A stretch of 64,000 bases of DNA, from positions 310,001-374,000 of the forward strand of contig JACKBQ010000002.1 in assembly GCA_020634455.1 (NCBI GenBank), given 5' to 3'. The position numbers were made by a program, and so were the translations under genes. The notes under the pieces were generated by a model that had not been told where the DNA came from, searched no databases, and worked only from the letters and a program-made list of their open reading frames with translations. This document shows, one piece after another, positions 43,735-52,734 of the stretch. This stretch comes from Ardenticatenaceae bacterium (GTDB lineage Bacteria; Chloroflexota; Anaerolineae; Promineifilales; Promineifilaceae). Numbering within the stretch: the stretch's first letter is position 1; each line of letters begins with the position of its first letter.

Positions 43735-45585
43735 ATGAAAAAAAGCCTCATTATCCTCTCAATCCTCCTCCCTGCTGGCCTCCTGGCATTTTTTGCCCTG
43801 GCTCCTGCTGCTGATCCCATCATCGAAGCGCGCGTCTTCCATTTTTACATCGTCACCTTTTTTACGTTTGCGGCGGTGGTGGCAGCGTATTTGATGGGTC
43901 TGGTGCTGGGCGAAGACAGCCCGGCGCGGCACCGACTGCTGGCGACGGCCTTTGTGGTGATGGGTAGCCTCTTTTTTATTCACGGCGTGCTGACGCCCAA
44001 TGTGCTGACCGTTGTGCAAAATCCCGGAATTCGCTGGGCTTCCTGGTTTACTTTTTCCGTTGGCGGCCTGATTTTCCTGGTGGCCACGCGGGATCGCCCG
44101 GAACGGCCGTTACCCCTGACGCGCGTGCGTACGGTGCATTTGTTGACGGGTGGCTTTACGACCGTGTTTGCCCTCATCGTCTTTTTCCAGCCCGACTGGC
44201 TGCAAGCCATCGACAACAAGGCCAACCCGTGGCACGCGCTGGCTGCCTTTATTTTCACCTTTGTCATTTGGACCGCTGCCGCTTACCTGCTTTGGCGGAT
44301 TTGGCGCACAACGCGTAGTCGTGTGGATGGTGTCATGGTGCTGATTGCCGTCTGGTTGGCGATTGGCACGGTGAGTATGCATGGCTTTGAGCTGTGGCGG
44401 CTGAGCTGGTGGCTGTACCACGTGTTGTTGCTGATGGGGGCGATTACGGCCGTTGCCGTCCTCATCCAATCCTATGAACAACTGCGCCGCTTCCGGCTCA
44501 CTTATTATTATCTGGCAATTGGCCTCATCGCCACCGCCGCGTTGACGCTCTGGGCTTCGCATTTGGTAGCTGAATTTGTGCAGCAGGGTATCAACAGCGA
44601 AGTGGAGACGATTTTGATGGGCACGGGCATCGCCCGCGCCGAGCTACCCGACATGACCCAGATGGTGATCAACGCCCGCATTACTGGCCTTTGGGTGGCT
44701 GGTTTGGCAATGGGGACCCTGTTTGCCGCCCTGCTGATCATCGTCAACCGGGCCGATCGGCTGATTTTGCGCCGTACTGAGGAGCTGGCCCAGGCCAACG
44801 CGGAGCTGAAAGCGGCCGAAGCGCTGCGCGACGATCTGACGGACATGATCGTTCATGATTTGCGCACGCCGCTCACCTCGATGAATCTGAGCCTGGATTT
44901 GCTAAAACGCACCCTCAATGATGAATCCAAGGCCGCCCAGCGCGAGCGGTTTGTGCAGACGGCCAACCGTTCGGCGGCGGACATGTTGCAGTTGGTGAAC
45001 CAGCTGCTGGACGTGGCCAAGCTGGAAGCCGGGCAGCTGCGTTTGAATTATGGGGAGCATTCATTGGCAAAGCTGTTGCAGGAGAAAACGGCCGTTTTTC
45101 AACCGCAACTTCTCGCCAGCCAGAAGCATTTCACCGTGGCTTTGCCAGATAATTTACCGCTCATTCGCATGGATGCGGATTTGATTGACCGGGTGGTGGA
45201 CAACTTGCTGGGCAATGCGCTGAAATATACCAACGCGGGCGGCCAAATTACGCTGCGGGCGCAGCGCGCCGGTAACAAGCTGGTCGTCGCCATTGCCGAT
45301 GATGGCGAGGGGATTGACCCGACAAAAGCTAATCAGATTTTTGACAAGTTTTACCAGGTGCAGGATGCAAACGGCCGTCCGCTGCGGCGGGGAACCGGGT
45401 TGGGGCTATCGTTTTGCAAGATGGTGGTGGAGGCACACAACGGCCGTATTTGGGTAGAAAGTAAAGAGGGGGAAGGCAGTACATTTTACTTTGCCCTCCC
45501 CCTGGTTTCACAAAATGGCGTTTTGTCTGAAGTTGGCGCTAACGGCGACGGCCCAAAACGCGCAGCAGCCGCAAAAACAGATTGA
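43735..45585 (+). CDS. Membrane sensor histidine kinase (HisKA type)
   Basis: A 616-residue orphan kinase. The first 330 residues hold about eight to nine membrane helices. A charged linker follows (LAQANAELKAAEALRDDLTD). The HisKA domain has phospho-acceptor H374 (DMIVHDLRTPLTS). The ATPase domain has the N box DNLLGNALKYTNAGG, the G1 box ADDGEGIDPTKAN and GTGLGLSFCKMVVEAHNGRI. The sensor is unlike NarX, with no extracytoplasmic domain of note; it may sense the membrane itself. No regulator gene is adjacent. Its last 47 bases overlap the end of the convergent BAX-inhibitor-1-type gene. Confidence 0.88.
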   Translation: MKKSLIILSILLPAGLLAFFALAPAADPIIEARVFHFYIVTFFTFAAVVAAYLMGLVLGEDSPARHRLLATAFVVMGSLFFIHGVLTPNVLTVVQNPGIRWASWFTFSVGGLIFLVATRDRPERPLPLTRVRTVHLLTGGFTTVFALIVFFQPDWLQAIDNKANPWHALAAFIFTFVIWTAAAYLLWRIWRTTRSRVDGVMVLIAVWLAIGTVSMHGFELWRLSWWLYHVLLLMGAITAVAVLIQSYEQLRRFRLTYYYLAIGLIATAALTLWASHLVAEFVQQGINSEVETILMGTGIARAELPDMTQMVINARITGLWVAGLAMGTLFAALLIIVNRADRLILRRTEELAQANAELKAAEALRDDLTDMIVHDLRTPLTSMNLSLDLLKRTLNDESKAAQRERFVQTANRSAADMLQLVNQLLDVAKLEAGQLRLNYGEHSLAKLLQEKTAVFQPQLLASQKHFTVALPDNLPLIRMDADLIDRVVDNLLGNALKYTNAGGQITLRAQRAGNKLVVAIADDGEGIDPTKANQIFDKFYQVQDANGRPLRRGTGLGLSFCKMVVEAHNGRIWVESKEGEGSTFYFALPLVSQNGVLSEVGANGDGPKRAAAAKTD

Positions 45586-46273
45586 TGAAGTCCAAGTAAA
45601 GCCGCAACGCGCCCATGACGGCAATGCCATTGAGCATTTGTTGGCTATCGTTGCCCTGTAGAACGGTGGCGTAAGTCATTTTCTTGATCAAATTGCTGTC
45701 ATACACAATCAACCCCATGAAGATCAAAATCCCCAGATAGGTAATTGCCCAATCTAGCGCCGTGCTGGCAAAGAAGAAATTCACCACAGAAGCCAAAATG
45801 ATGCCCAGCAAACCCACAAACAGGATCGGACCCCATTTGGTGAGGTCTTCTTTTGTCGTGAGGCCAACGACGGTCAAGATAATAAAAATGAGTGTGGTGG
45901 TGCCAAACGCAAACACGATAGTTCCTAGCCCGTAGACCAAAAAGATAACCGAGAGGGTGACGCCATTGAGCGCGGCGTAGGCAAAAAAGAGGGCCAGGCC
46001 CGCACCTGGAGATAACCGACTAATGGCGCGATTAACACTGATTACCAGGATCAATTCACCGATGACCAGTCCCCAAAAGACAATCATGTTGCCAAAAACG
46101 AAATTGAGAATGGCTGGGCTGCCTAAAGTCAGAATGGCGACGATGGTGGTCACCAGTAAGCCCAGCGACATCCAGCCGTACACGCGCTGCATAACGCCTG
46201 CAAACAGCTCACTCAGGCGTGCTTCTGAGACGGCGGCCGGCACCTGTTCTTGAAAATTGAAATCTGTGGACAT
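45539..46273 (-). CDS. BAX inhibitor-1 / YccA-family membrane protein
   Basis: A 244-residue protein with seven membrane helices (GWMSLGLLVTTIVAILTLG, NMIVFWGLVIGELILVISVN and so on). It ends in the family's LYLDFINLFLRLLRVLGRR. The conserved Asp residues of the closing helix region (VYDSNLIKK, LYLDFIN) are present; in the family they act in pH-sensitive calcium leak. In bacteria members interact with FtsH-type proteases; an FtsH gene lies 11 kb away. ATG 46273 with AGGAGGAAAAATCAAC is the start. Confidence 0.9.
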   Translation of the reverse strand: MSTDFNFQEQVPAAVSEARLSELFAGVMQRVYGWMSLGLLVTTIVAILTLGSPAILNFVFGNMIVFWGLVIGELILVISVNRAISRLSPGAGLALFFAYAALNGVTLSVIFLVYGLGTIVFAFGTTTLIFIILTVVGLTTKEDLTKWGPILFVGLLGIILASVVNFFFASTALDWAITYLGILIFMGLIVYDSNLIKKMTYATVLQGNDSQQMLNGIAVMGALRLYLDFINLFLRLLRVLGRRR

Positions 46274-46355
46274 GTTGATTTTTCCTCCTGAACACTGCTT
46301 TGCGATCAAACGGATTAGAATGTCCGTAGTTTAGCACAGAAGCGATAGCAATTCC

Positions 46356-48251
46356 TCACGAATTTTCACTGATTTCTGTCAGTTCCAGCCAGCGGAATTC
46401 GGCCGTTTCCAGTGCTTCTTTGGCCTGTTCCAGTTCATCCACCAGCGGTTGCAGCCGCTCATAATCGGAGCCGATCTCATTGATTTGGGCGGAGAGGGTG
46501 GCGATCTTCTCGGTGAGGGTTTCGATGGTGGATTCGGCCGTTTCCAGTTCGCGCTGTTCTTTCCAGGTGAGCTTGCGAGGGCGGGAAGAAGTCGTAGTGG
46601 CTGGTTTGTTAGTTGTTAGTTTGTTACTGGTTGGTTTGGGGGCTGGTGTGGCTTCTTCTTCGCGCAGGCGCTGGTACGTTTCGTACGGGGCGGGGTAGCG
46701 CGTGCCCAGCACGCCATCCTCAAAACTCAGTAAAAAGTCTACGTTGCGGTCCAAAAAGTAGCGATCGTGGCTGACGACGACTAGCGTGCCGCTGAACTGG
46801 TCCAGGAACTGCTCCAAAACGGTGAGCGTTTGCACGTCCAAGTCGTTGGTGGGTTCGTCCAAAAAGAGGACGTTGGGCTGGCGCACCAGGGTGCGCAGCA
46901 GGTAGAGCCGCCGCCGCTCGCCGCCGCTGAGGCTGCCAATTTTGGCCCGCTGCTCCGGCCGGGTGAAGAGGAACCATTCCAGCATTTGCGCCGCTTCCAC
47001 GCGCTCGCCGTCGTTGGTGCGGATGAGCGGAGCGAGATTATTCATGTAGTCGAACAGGGTTTCCTCATCGGCCAACTCCTCGGCCTGCTGGTCGTAGTAG
47101 CCCAGCTCAACCGTGTCGCCCCAGCGCACTTCGCCGCTGTCGGGCGCGGTCTTGCCCGCCAGCACGTCCAGCAAGGTACTCTTACCCGCCCCGTTTGGCC
47201 CGATAATGCCGATGCGGTCGCCGGGGTCTAGCTGTAAATCGAGATTTTTGAACAGAGTGAGGTCGCCGTAGCTTTTGCTAAGGTTGCTGGCTTCCAGTAC
47301 GCGCTTGCCCAGGCGACGGCTGGCCAGCGCCAACGCCACGCGCTGGTCGCCCTTGTCGTAGCTGATCGTTTGCAGCTCTTCCACGCGCTGGATGCGGGCT
47401 TTTTGCTTGGTGGTGCGGGATTGTGCGCCCCGGTGCAGCCAGGCGAGCTCTTGCCGCAGCAGGGCCTGCCGCTTGGTTTCGGCCGTTTGCAGCTGATCTT
47501 CACGGGTGGCGCGTTGTTGCAGGTAACGGCCGTAATTTCCCCCATACGTCACCAACTCCCGCCGATCCAATTCCACAATTTTGTTTACCACCCGGTCCAA
47601 AAAGTAGCGGTCGTGGGTTACCATGAGCAGGGCGGCGGGCATGTTCAGCAAAAATTGCTCCAGCCAGCTAATCGTTTCTGCGTCAATGTGGTTGGTTGGC
47701 TCATCCAGAATCAGCAGATCGCCCGGATCGATCAGGCCGCGCGCCAGAGCGACGCGCTTTTGCTGCCCGCCGCTCAGCGTGCCAATTGTGGCCTGAAATC
47801 CGGTAATCCCTAGCCGCGTTAGCACGGCTTTGGCTTCGGCTTCCGCCTGCCAGCTTTGGGTACGGTCCATCTCTTGCGTAATTTGGGCAAACTGGGCCTG
47901 CAAAGCGGCATCGTTGGGGGTGGCCTGCAAGGCTTCGCTGATGGCTTCGTACTGGCGGAGCAGTTGGAGCTGGGGTGCGTCGCCCTGGAAGATGTAGTCG
48001 AGAACGGCCGTTTCCAGCGGCAAATCTGGCTCCTGCGGCAAATATTGAATGCGCACCCCGCCCCAGACGGTGACCGCGCCCTCGGCTGGGCTTTCTAGCC
48101 CGGCGATGAGACGCAGCAGGGTCGTTTTGCCGGAGCCGTTGCGGCCAATCAGGCCAATGCGGTCGCCCGCATTGATGAGCAGATTAACAGAATCGAACAA
48201 GATGCGATCGCTGTAATGATGGGTTAAGTTGTCGAGGCGAACAAGATTCAT
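46356..48251 (-). CDS. ABC-F family ATPase (Uup/EttA-like)
   Basis: A 631-residue soluble protein with two ABC domains. Walker A motifs are GRNGSGKTTLLRLI and GPNGAGKSTLLDVL. Signatures are LSGGQQKRVALAR and LSGGERRRLYLLR, and Walker B is LLILDEPTNHID and VLFLDEPTNDLD. Between them is the charged linker that reaches the ribosome, and at the end a coiled coil (ELETAESTIETLTEKIATLS) as in Uup. ABC-F proteins act on ribosomes or in replication-linked repair; the C-terminal coil favours Uup. No membrane partner. No clear ribosome-binding site at ATG 48251. Confidence 0.9.
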   Translation of the reverse strand: MNLVRLDNLTHHYSDRILFDSVNLLINAGDRIGLIGRNGSGKTTLLRLIAGLESPAEGAVTVWGGVRIQYLPQEPDLPLETAVLDYIFQGDAPQLQLLRQYEAISEALQATPNDAALQAQFAQITQEMDRTQSWQAEAEAKAVLTRLGITGFQATIGTLSGGQQKRVALARGLIDPGDLLILDEPTNHIDAETISWLEQFLLNMPAALLMVTHDRYFLDRVVNKIVELDRRELVTYGGNYGRYLQQRATREDQLQTAETKRQALLRQELAWLHRGAQSRTTKQKARIQRVEELQTISYDKGDQRVALALASRRLGKRVLEASNLSKSYGDLTLFKNLDLQLDPGDRIGIIGPNGAGKSTLLDVLAGKTAPDSGEVRWGDTVELGYYDQQAEELADEETLFDYMNNLAPLIRTNDGERVEAAQMLEWFLFTRPEQRAKIGSLSGGERRRLYLLRTLVRQPNVLFLDEPTNDLDVQTLTVLEQFLDQFSGTLVVVSHDRYFLDRNVDFLLSFEDGVLGTRYPAPYETYQRLREEEATPAPKPTSNKLTTNKPATTTSSRPRKLTWKEQRELETAESTIETLTEKIATLSAQINEIGSDYERLQPLVDELEQAKEALETAEFRWLELTEISENS

Positions 48252-48278
48252 AGATTACTGCAAACTTGTGGCGATTGT

Positions 48279-49139
48279 TTACGAATTGCTACGGCTGCGG
48301 GCCACATCCAAGCCTTTTCGGGCGAGTTTAACAGCAAGTCCGCCACCTGGCACGAGTAAATCTATGGTGTCTACTCCCACATCAAACAAGAAATCAGGAT
48401 CGAGCAGTTTGCCAACATATTGTTGAAAGGTTTTGCCATCGGTGCGTAGTTCGCTGGTGACGGCATCGTATTCCACAATGGCCTCTTTTTGCTTGCTGAG
48501 CCAGCGATACTGGAAGGCGTAAACGGGGCGGTAGTACAAATCTACATTGGCAATTTCGATGGCGTCTTCCAGGATGGTGTCTGCCTGGATACTTTTGAGC
48601 ACTTCCAGCAGTCCATCCCGAACGATGGCCGAGGCGCGTGCTTGGGCCGGCACGACGATGGCTCCTTGTTTGCTCAACGCTTCCAAATGTTCCGGGGGAA
48701 CTTGATTAGCGGGGTGATTCAGGTAACGACTTAGCGTTTCGTCGGGTTCATTGGTATAGCCGTTGATGAAGCGAATGCGCTCGGGTGTTTCATGGCAATG
48801 TTCGGTGAAGGTGAGGTGGATACGGCCGTTCTGCACCGCGTACTCCTTCTCATCCAAACGAACGGAACGTACTTCACTGCCAGAAAGCGTGACGGGGTAG
48901 TCGCGTCGCCGCTCGTACACATACCGCGCCCGGCAAACGATATGCCAAAAAGGTTCGTATCTGTGTTCTTTGTAAATGAGTTCAAAATCGCTGTCTTTGG
49001 GGCGCTGTAAAAAACTGGCCATCTTCACCATGCGGCCAAATGCATCAACTTTCTTTTCCCAGGCACGCCCCTCAGCTTGCTCAAGGCTTAACTGTTCTTT
49101 GAGTAAAAAGGCACGTTCATCTGCTAGCGATATCTCCAT
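48279..49139 (-). CDS. Hypothetical protein
   Basis: A 286-residue soluble protein I do not recognise. The N-terminal third has charged helices (LADERAFLLKEQLSLEQAEG), followed by strand-rich sequence (YEPFWHIVCRARYVYERRRD, YPVTLSGSEVRSVRLDE). A hydrophobic turn near the end (IDLLVPGGGLAVKLARKGLD) could be a short amphipathic helix. GGAGG lies 11 bases before ATG 49139. It is followed on the same strand by the ABC-F gene and preceded by the HD-domain gene, with short gaps; all three may be one transcript. Confidence 0.6.
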   Translation of the reverse strand: MEISLADERAFLLKEQLSLEQAEGRAWEKKVDAFGRMVKMASFLQRPKDSDFELIYKEHRYEPFWHIVCRARYVYERRRDYPVTLSGSEVRSVRLDEKEYAVQNGRIHLTFTEHCHETPERIRFINGYTNEPDETLSRYLNHPANQVPPEHLEALSKQGAIVVPAQARASAIVRDGLLEVLKSIQADTILEDAIEIANVDLYYRPVYAFQYRWLSKQKEAIVEYDAVTSELRTDGKTFQQYVGKLLDPDFLFDVGVDTIDLLVPGGGLAVKLARKGLDVARSRSNS

Positions 49140-49162
49140 TGGTCAAATGCCTCCGGTAATTT

Positions 49163-50005
49163 CTAAATTTCGCTGTGTTCGACATCGAAAACGTGGGAGT
49201 GCAGGTTGGCGATCCACTGCTTGCCTTCCTGAGTTTTGCGTAGGTAGTGGAGGGCATCCTGGATATGCGGCCGTACCACGTCCCAGTAAAATTTGGTGAA
49301 GTTTTGCCGCATGTGCCCGGGGCTAGTGTAGCCAATCCGCTTGTTTTCGCCGGTTTCTTCAAATTCGTAGAAAAGCGCGGGGATTTTGCGCAGATAGTCG
49401 GGGTCGCCTAGCTGGCCGATGAAATCGGCGGCGCGTACCAGGGCGGCGAAGCTACTGGTTTGCTTGTAAAACGGATCGTCGTTGGGGACGGGGAAGCGGG
49501 TCATTTCGATGTAGCTGGCGATGGTTTTGGCATCCACCTGGCTGACCAGGGCGTTGCCAAACCGCTCCATTACAAACAGTTTGCTGCGGTTGACGTGGTA
49601 GGGGGTGAGAGCGGCATCGGTGCTGCCAAAGGGGAGCCCGACCGTTTCGCCGTTGATGCCTGTGGCGTACTTGCCATCCCCATCCTGGCGGCAGACGCCC
49701 TTGACGTAGCCAATGTCGTGGCAGAGCACGGCCATCATAAAATGCAGCCAGTCGCTGGGGGTGATGCCACCTTCGCAGAGGTGCTTGCCTTTGAGGATGG
49801 CTTGTCCTACCAGGGTCACCATGATGGTGTGGTCTACATTGTGGTAGAGTGCGTCTGAGTTGGCGATATTTTCCAGGGCCAGCCGCCCTGTCCATTCCAA
49901 AATGTTGGCGTTTTGAGGCTCCATCAGGCTGTAGGTCTGCTGGTAAGCATCTTTAAGCGCCTTCACAAAATGTTCAATCATCAGGCTCTGCAAATTAAGC
50001 ATCAT
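49163..50005 (-). CDS. HD-domain phosphohydrolase-like protein
   Basis: A 280-residue protein. The HD metal site is built from YHNVDHTIMV (first His and the HxxxDH-type pair) and LCHDIGYVKGVC (the HD pair), as in Npp1/PDEase-like HD enzymes. YHVNRSKLFVMERF and FPVPNDDPFYKQ follow. Substrate could be a nucleotide or cyclic nucleotide. I prefer ATG 50005 (MMLNLQSLMIEHF); the frame continues to TTG 50038. It lies upstream of the hypothetical protein gene on the same strand. Confidence 0.72.
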   Translation of the reverse strand: MMLNLQSLMIEHFVKALKDAYQQTYSLMEPQNANILEWTGRLALENIANSDALYHNVDHTIMVTLVGQAILKGKHLCEGGITPSDWLHFMMAVLCHDIGYVKGVCRQDGDGKYATGINGETVGLPFGSTDAALTPYHVNRSKLFVMERFGNALVSQVDAKTIASYIEMTRFPVPNDDPFYKQTSSFAALVRAADFIGQLGDPDYLRKIPALFYEFEETGENKRIGYTSPGHMRQNFTKFYWDVVRPHIQDALHYLRKTQEGKQWIANLHSHVFDVEHSEI

Positions 50006-50129
50006 CAGGTATCCGTTTGTTGAGTTTTTGGGTCGCAACGACAGCTTCGTGTCTAATAAGATACATCTGTCCCGGTGGAATGTCTAGCAAAAAGAGAAAA
50101 TTATGGGTGAAAAATGATGGTTTGCGGCT

Positions 50130-50792
50130 TTATTCGCGGGCAATTTGGGCGGCGCGGATGGAGAAGTCGGTGAAGGTGACCTGGACGGAGCCATCTTCTG
50201 AGCCGCTGGCGGCAAAACCGACGAGACCGCTGGCGAAACGGCCGTCTTCCCCCTCGGCGACCAGTTGATTGTTGACATAAAATGCCAGGTACTCCCCGGC
50301 ACAAATGGCGCGCAGCTGGTTGGTGCGCGCACCCTGGCGTACCGCGCTGTGCGGTGTCCAATCCACGATGGGGGAGGAAAGGTTGCGCTCGACGCGACGA
50401 ATGGAAACGAGGCCGTCGCCGCTGATGAGGAAGTAGTAGCCGTTGCGGCTGTCGGCGCTGCTGGCGCGGCAAACCAGTCCGTAAGCGTTGTTGTGCTCGG
50501 CAGACAGTTGGTTAACGGCCGTTTCCAGCACCACATCCCCATAACTTTCCTCACTGAAACCCCACACGTACGCGGCAGAATTTGAGCTGAGTTCGTAGCC
50601 ATCGTTGGTCAGCTGAACGGCCGTACCGTTTTCCATGTCTAACTTTTCCGGCCAGCTATCAATCTCGCTGAAATCGGTTTCTAGCAAAATCTCCTGTGAA
50701 GCCACGTCTTCAGCAGGGGCCTGGCCGCAGGCAGCCAGCAAGATGTGAAAGGCGAGAAGCATCGGAAGGAAAAATTTTTTGGGCTTAGTCAT
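50130..50792 (-). CDS. Lipoprotein with concanavalin/laminin-G-like domain
   Basis: A 220-residue exported lipoprotein. The signal peptide ends LLAFHILLAACGQ, with lipobox LAAC. After a short acidic spacer the body is beta-rich, with YGDVVLETAVNQLSAEHNNA, GLVCRASSADSRNGYYFLIS and EGEDGRFASGLVGFAASGSE. That order is typical of concanavalin-like jelly-roll domains (DUF1080-like). Probably binds a carbohydrate or protein outside the cell. The downstream gap is about 125 bases. ATG 50792 chosen over an upstream ATG because it leads directly into the signal peptide. Confidence 0.78.
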   Translation of the reverse strand: MTKPKKFFLPMLLAFHILLAACGQAPAEDVASQEILLETDFSEIDSWPEKLDMENGTAVQLTNDGYELSSNSAAYVWGFSEESYGDVVLETAVNQLSAEHNNAYGLVCRASSADSRNGYYFLISGDGLVSIRRVERNLSSPIVDWTPHSAVRQGARTNQLRAICAGEYLAFYVNNQLVAEGEDGRFASGLVGFAASGSEDGSVQVTFTDFSIRAAQIARE

Positions 50793-50802
50793 AAAAGCAG
50801 GA

Positions 50803-50880
50803 ACACAGAGTTCCACAGAGAGACACGGAGTTTCACAGAGATATTGTCCTCTTTTTCCTCTGTGCCCTCTGCGGCCAAAA
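50803..50880. repeat. Intergenic ACAGAG/CTCTGTG-type repeat
   Basis: Words such as CACAGAG and CTCTGTG repeat several times and can pair across the region (CCACAGAG with CTCTGTG). Similar sequences are at 62664-62735 and 63556-63618, so this is a dispersed intergenic element upstream of a lipoprotein gene and downstream of purH. Confidence 0.7.
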
Positions 50881-50881
50881 A

Positions 50882-52651
50882 CTAATGATGGAAAAGGCGC
50901 AGGCCGCTGAAAATGAGCGTCATGCCGTACGCATTGGCGGCGGCAATCACGTCCTCGTCGCGCACGGAGCCGCCCGGTTCGATGACATATTTAACCCCAC
51001 TGCGGTGCAATCGGTCAATATTGTCGCGGAAGGGGAAGAAGGCGTCGGAGCTGGCAGCCACATTTTGCAGTTTGTCCAACCATTCGCGGCGGTCGCCAAC
51101 CGTTAACGGTTGGGGCACGCTATCGAACAACGCTTCCCAAGACGGCCGTTCCACTTCACCAACCTCATCCAACACGTACAAATCAATCGCATTGTTGCGC
51201 ACGGCGCGTGGCGTGCCCTCTTTGAACTGGAAGCTGAGCACGCGCGGATGCTGCCGCAGCCACCAATTGTCTGCCTTGTCGCCCGCCAGCCGGGTGCAGT
51301 GAATGCGCGACTGCTGCCCTGCGCCCAGGCCAATCACTTGGCCGTTCAGTGCATAGCAAACTGTGTTCGACTGGGCGTACTTGGTGGCAATGGTGGCCAC
51401 GATGAGGTCGCGCTGGGCGCTGGCTGGCAGTTCCTGATTTTCGGAAACCACGTTCAGCAGCAGCGATTGGTTGATTTCGGCATCGTTGCGCCGCTGGGAG
51501 AAGGTGATGCCAAAGACCTCGCGCCGCTCCAGCAGCGGCGGTTTGTAGGCTGGGTCAATTTGGACGATGGGGTAACGGCCGTTCTTCTTCGCCTTCAAAA
51601 TTTCCAATGCTTCCGGCTCGTAACCGGGGGCAATCACCCCATCGGACACCTCGCGGGCGATGAGCCGGGCCGTTACCGCGTCTACCGGATCGCTCAGGGT
51701 CACCCAGTCGCCAAAGGAGGACATGCGGTCTGCGCCACGGGCGCGCGCGTAAGCTGTGGCCAGCGGGGTGAGCGCATGGATCAGATCGTCTACAAAGTAG
51801 GCGCGGGCTTCTTGCTTGCTCAGCGGCACGGCCACAGCCGCCCCCGCCGGGCTGACGTGCTTGAACGAGGCGGCGGCGGGCAAATCGAGCGCCGCTTTGA
51901 GTTCCTGCACCAGCGGCCAGCCATTGAGCGCATCCAGCAAATTGATGGTGCCGGGCGAGCCGTTGAGCACTTTCAGCGGCAGTTCGCCCTGCATGGTGTA
52001 AATCTGGGCCGGAGCCTGGTGTGGATTGACGCCGTAGCGTAGGGTGAGCTGGCTGTGGCTGTGGGGGAATTGCTGGCGTAGAAAATTGGCGATGGCGTCG
52101 TCGTAAACGGCCGTATGCTGAAACGCTTTCAGCGCCAAAATCTGCCGGGTGGTGACGGTGGTATCGCCCTGACCGCGCAGTTCCGCCAGCACGGTGCTGT
52201 AATCTGCCGGATCGCAGACAATGGTGACGCGCAGGTGGTTTTTGGCCGCCGCCCGCAGCAGCGTCACCCCGCCGATGTCAATTTGCTCTATCGCTTCGGG
52301 CAGCGTTACGCCCTCTTTGGCGACCGTTTGTTGGAAGGGATACAAATTGCACACCACCAGATCAATATTCTGATAGCCCTGGGCCTTCATGTCCGCCTGG
52401 TCGCTGTCGATGTTGCGGGCCAGAATGCCGCCGTGTACGGCCGGATGCAGCGTTTTGACGCGCCCGCCGAGCATTTCTGGCGCTTTGGTCAGGTCGGCCA
52501 CGTCCTGCACGGGCAGACCGACGTCGCGAATGGCGCGGGCGGTGCCGCCGCTGGCAATCAGCCCAAAACCGAGCTGGTGCAGCGCTTCGGCCAGTTCTAC
52601 CAGCCCGGTTTTATCAGAAACAGAAAGCAAGGCTTGCTTCTTGGTTGCCAT
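50882..52651 (-). CDS. purH: Bifunctional AICAR transformylase/IMP cyclohydrolase, eukaryote-type
   Basis: A 589-residue enzyme for the last two steps of purine synthesis (AICAR to FAICAR to IMP). Residues 1-195 form the MGS-like cyclohydrolase (LLSVSDKTGLVELAEAL, ASGGTARAIRD, GGRVKTLHPAVHGGIL). The rest is the transformylase (LRYGVNPHQAPAQIYT, AAASFKHVSPAGAA, ARARGADRMSSFGDW, AGQQSRIHCTRLAGDKADNW, DAFFPFRDNIDR). Length and these stretches match animal ATIC (about 590 residues) better than the 520-530-residue PurH of most bacteria. AGGAG precedes ATG 52651. It lies downstream of purA on the same strand. Confidence 0.95.
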   Translation of the reverse strand: MATKKQALLSVSDKTGLVELAEALHQLGFGLIASGGTARAIRDVGLPVQDVADLTKAPEMLGGRVKTLHPAVHGGILARNIDSDQADMKAQGYQNIDLVVCNLYPFQQTVAKEGVTLPEAIEQIDIGGVTLLRAAAKNHLRVTIVCDPADYSTVLAELRGQGDTTVTTRQILALKAFQHTAVYDDAIANFLRQQFPHSHSQLTLRYGVNPHQAPAQIYTMQGELPLKVLNGSPGTINLLDALNGWPLVQELKAALDLPAAASFKHVSPAGAAVAVPLSKQEARAYFVDDLIHALTPLATAYARARGADRMSSFGDWVTLSDPVDAVTARLIAREVSDGVIAPGYEPEALEILKAKKNGRYPIVQIDPAYKPPLLERREVFGITFSQRRNDAEINQSLLLNVVSENQELPASAQRDLIVATIATKYAQSNTVCYALNGQVIGLGAGQQSRIHCTRLAGDKADNWWLRQHPRVLSFQFKEGTPRAVRNNAIDLYVLDEVGEVERPSWEALFDSVPQPLTVGDRREWLDKLQNVAASSDAFFPFRDNIDRLHRSGVKYVIEPGGSVRDEDVIAAANAYGMTLIFSGLRLFHH

Positions 52652-52670
52652 CTAAGAATCTCCTACTGGA

Positions 52671-52728
52671 GACCCTAAGGGTTTTATGACTAATATTTCC
52701 AGTTAAAAGCGGCCAAACCCTTAGGGTC
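52671..52728. repeat. Inverted repeat between purA and purH
   Basis: GACCCTAAGGGTTT (52671-52684) and AAACCCTTAGGGTC (52715-52728) pair over 14 bases. A T-run follows only on the + strand, so for the purA-to-purH direction it is an intercistronic hairpin rather than a terminator. Confidence 0.75.
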
Positions 52729-52734
52729 TTTTGC

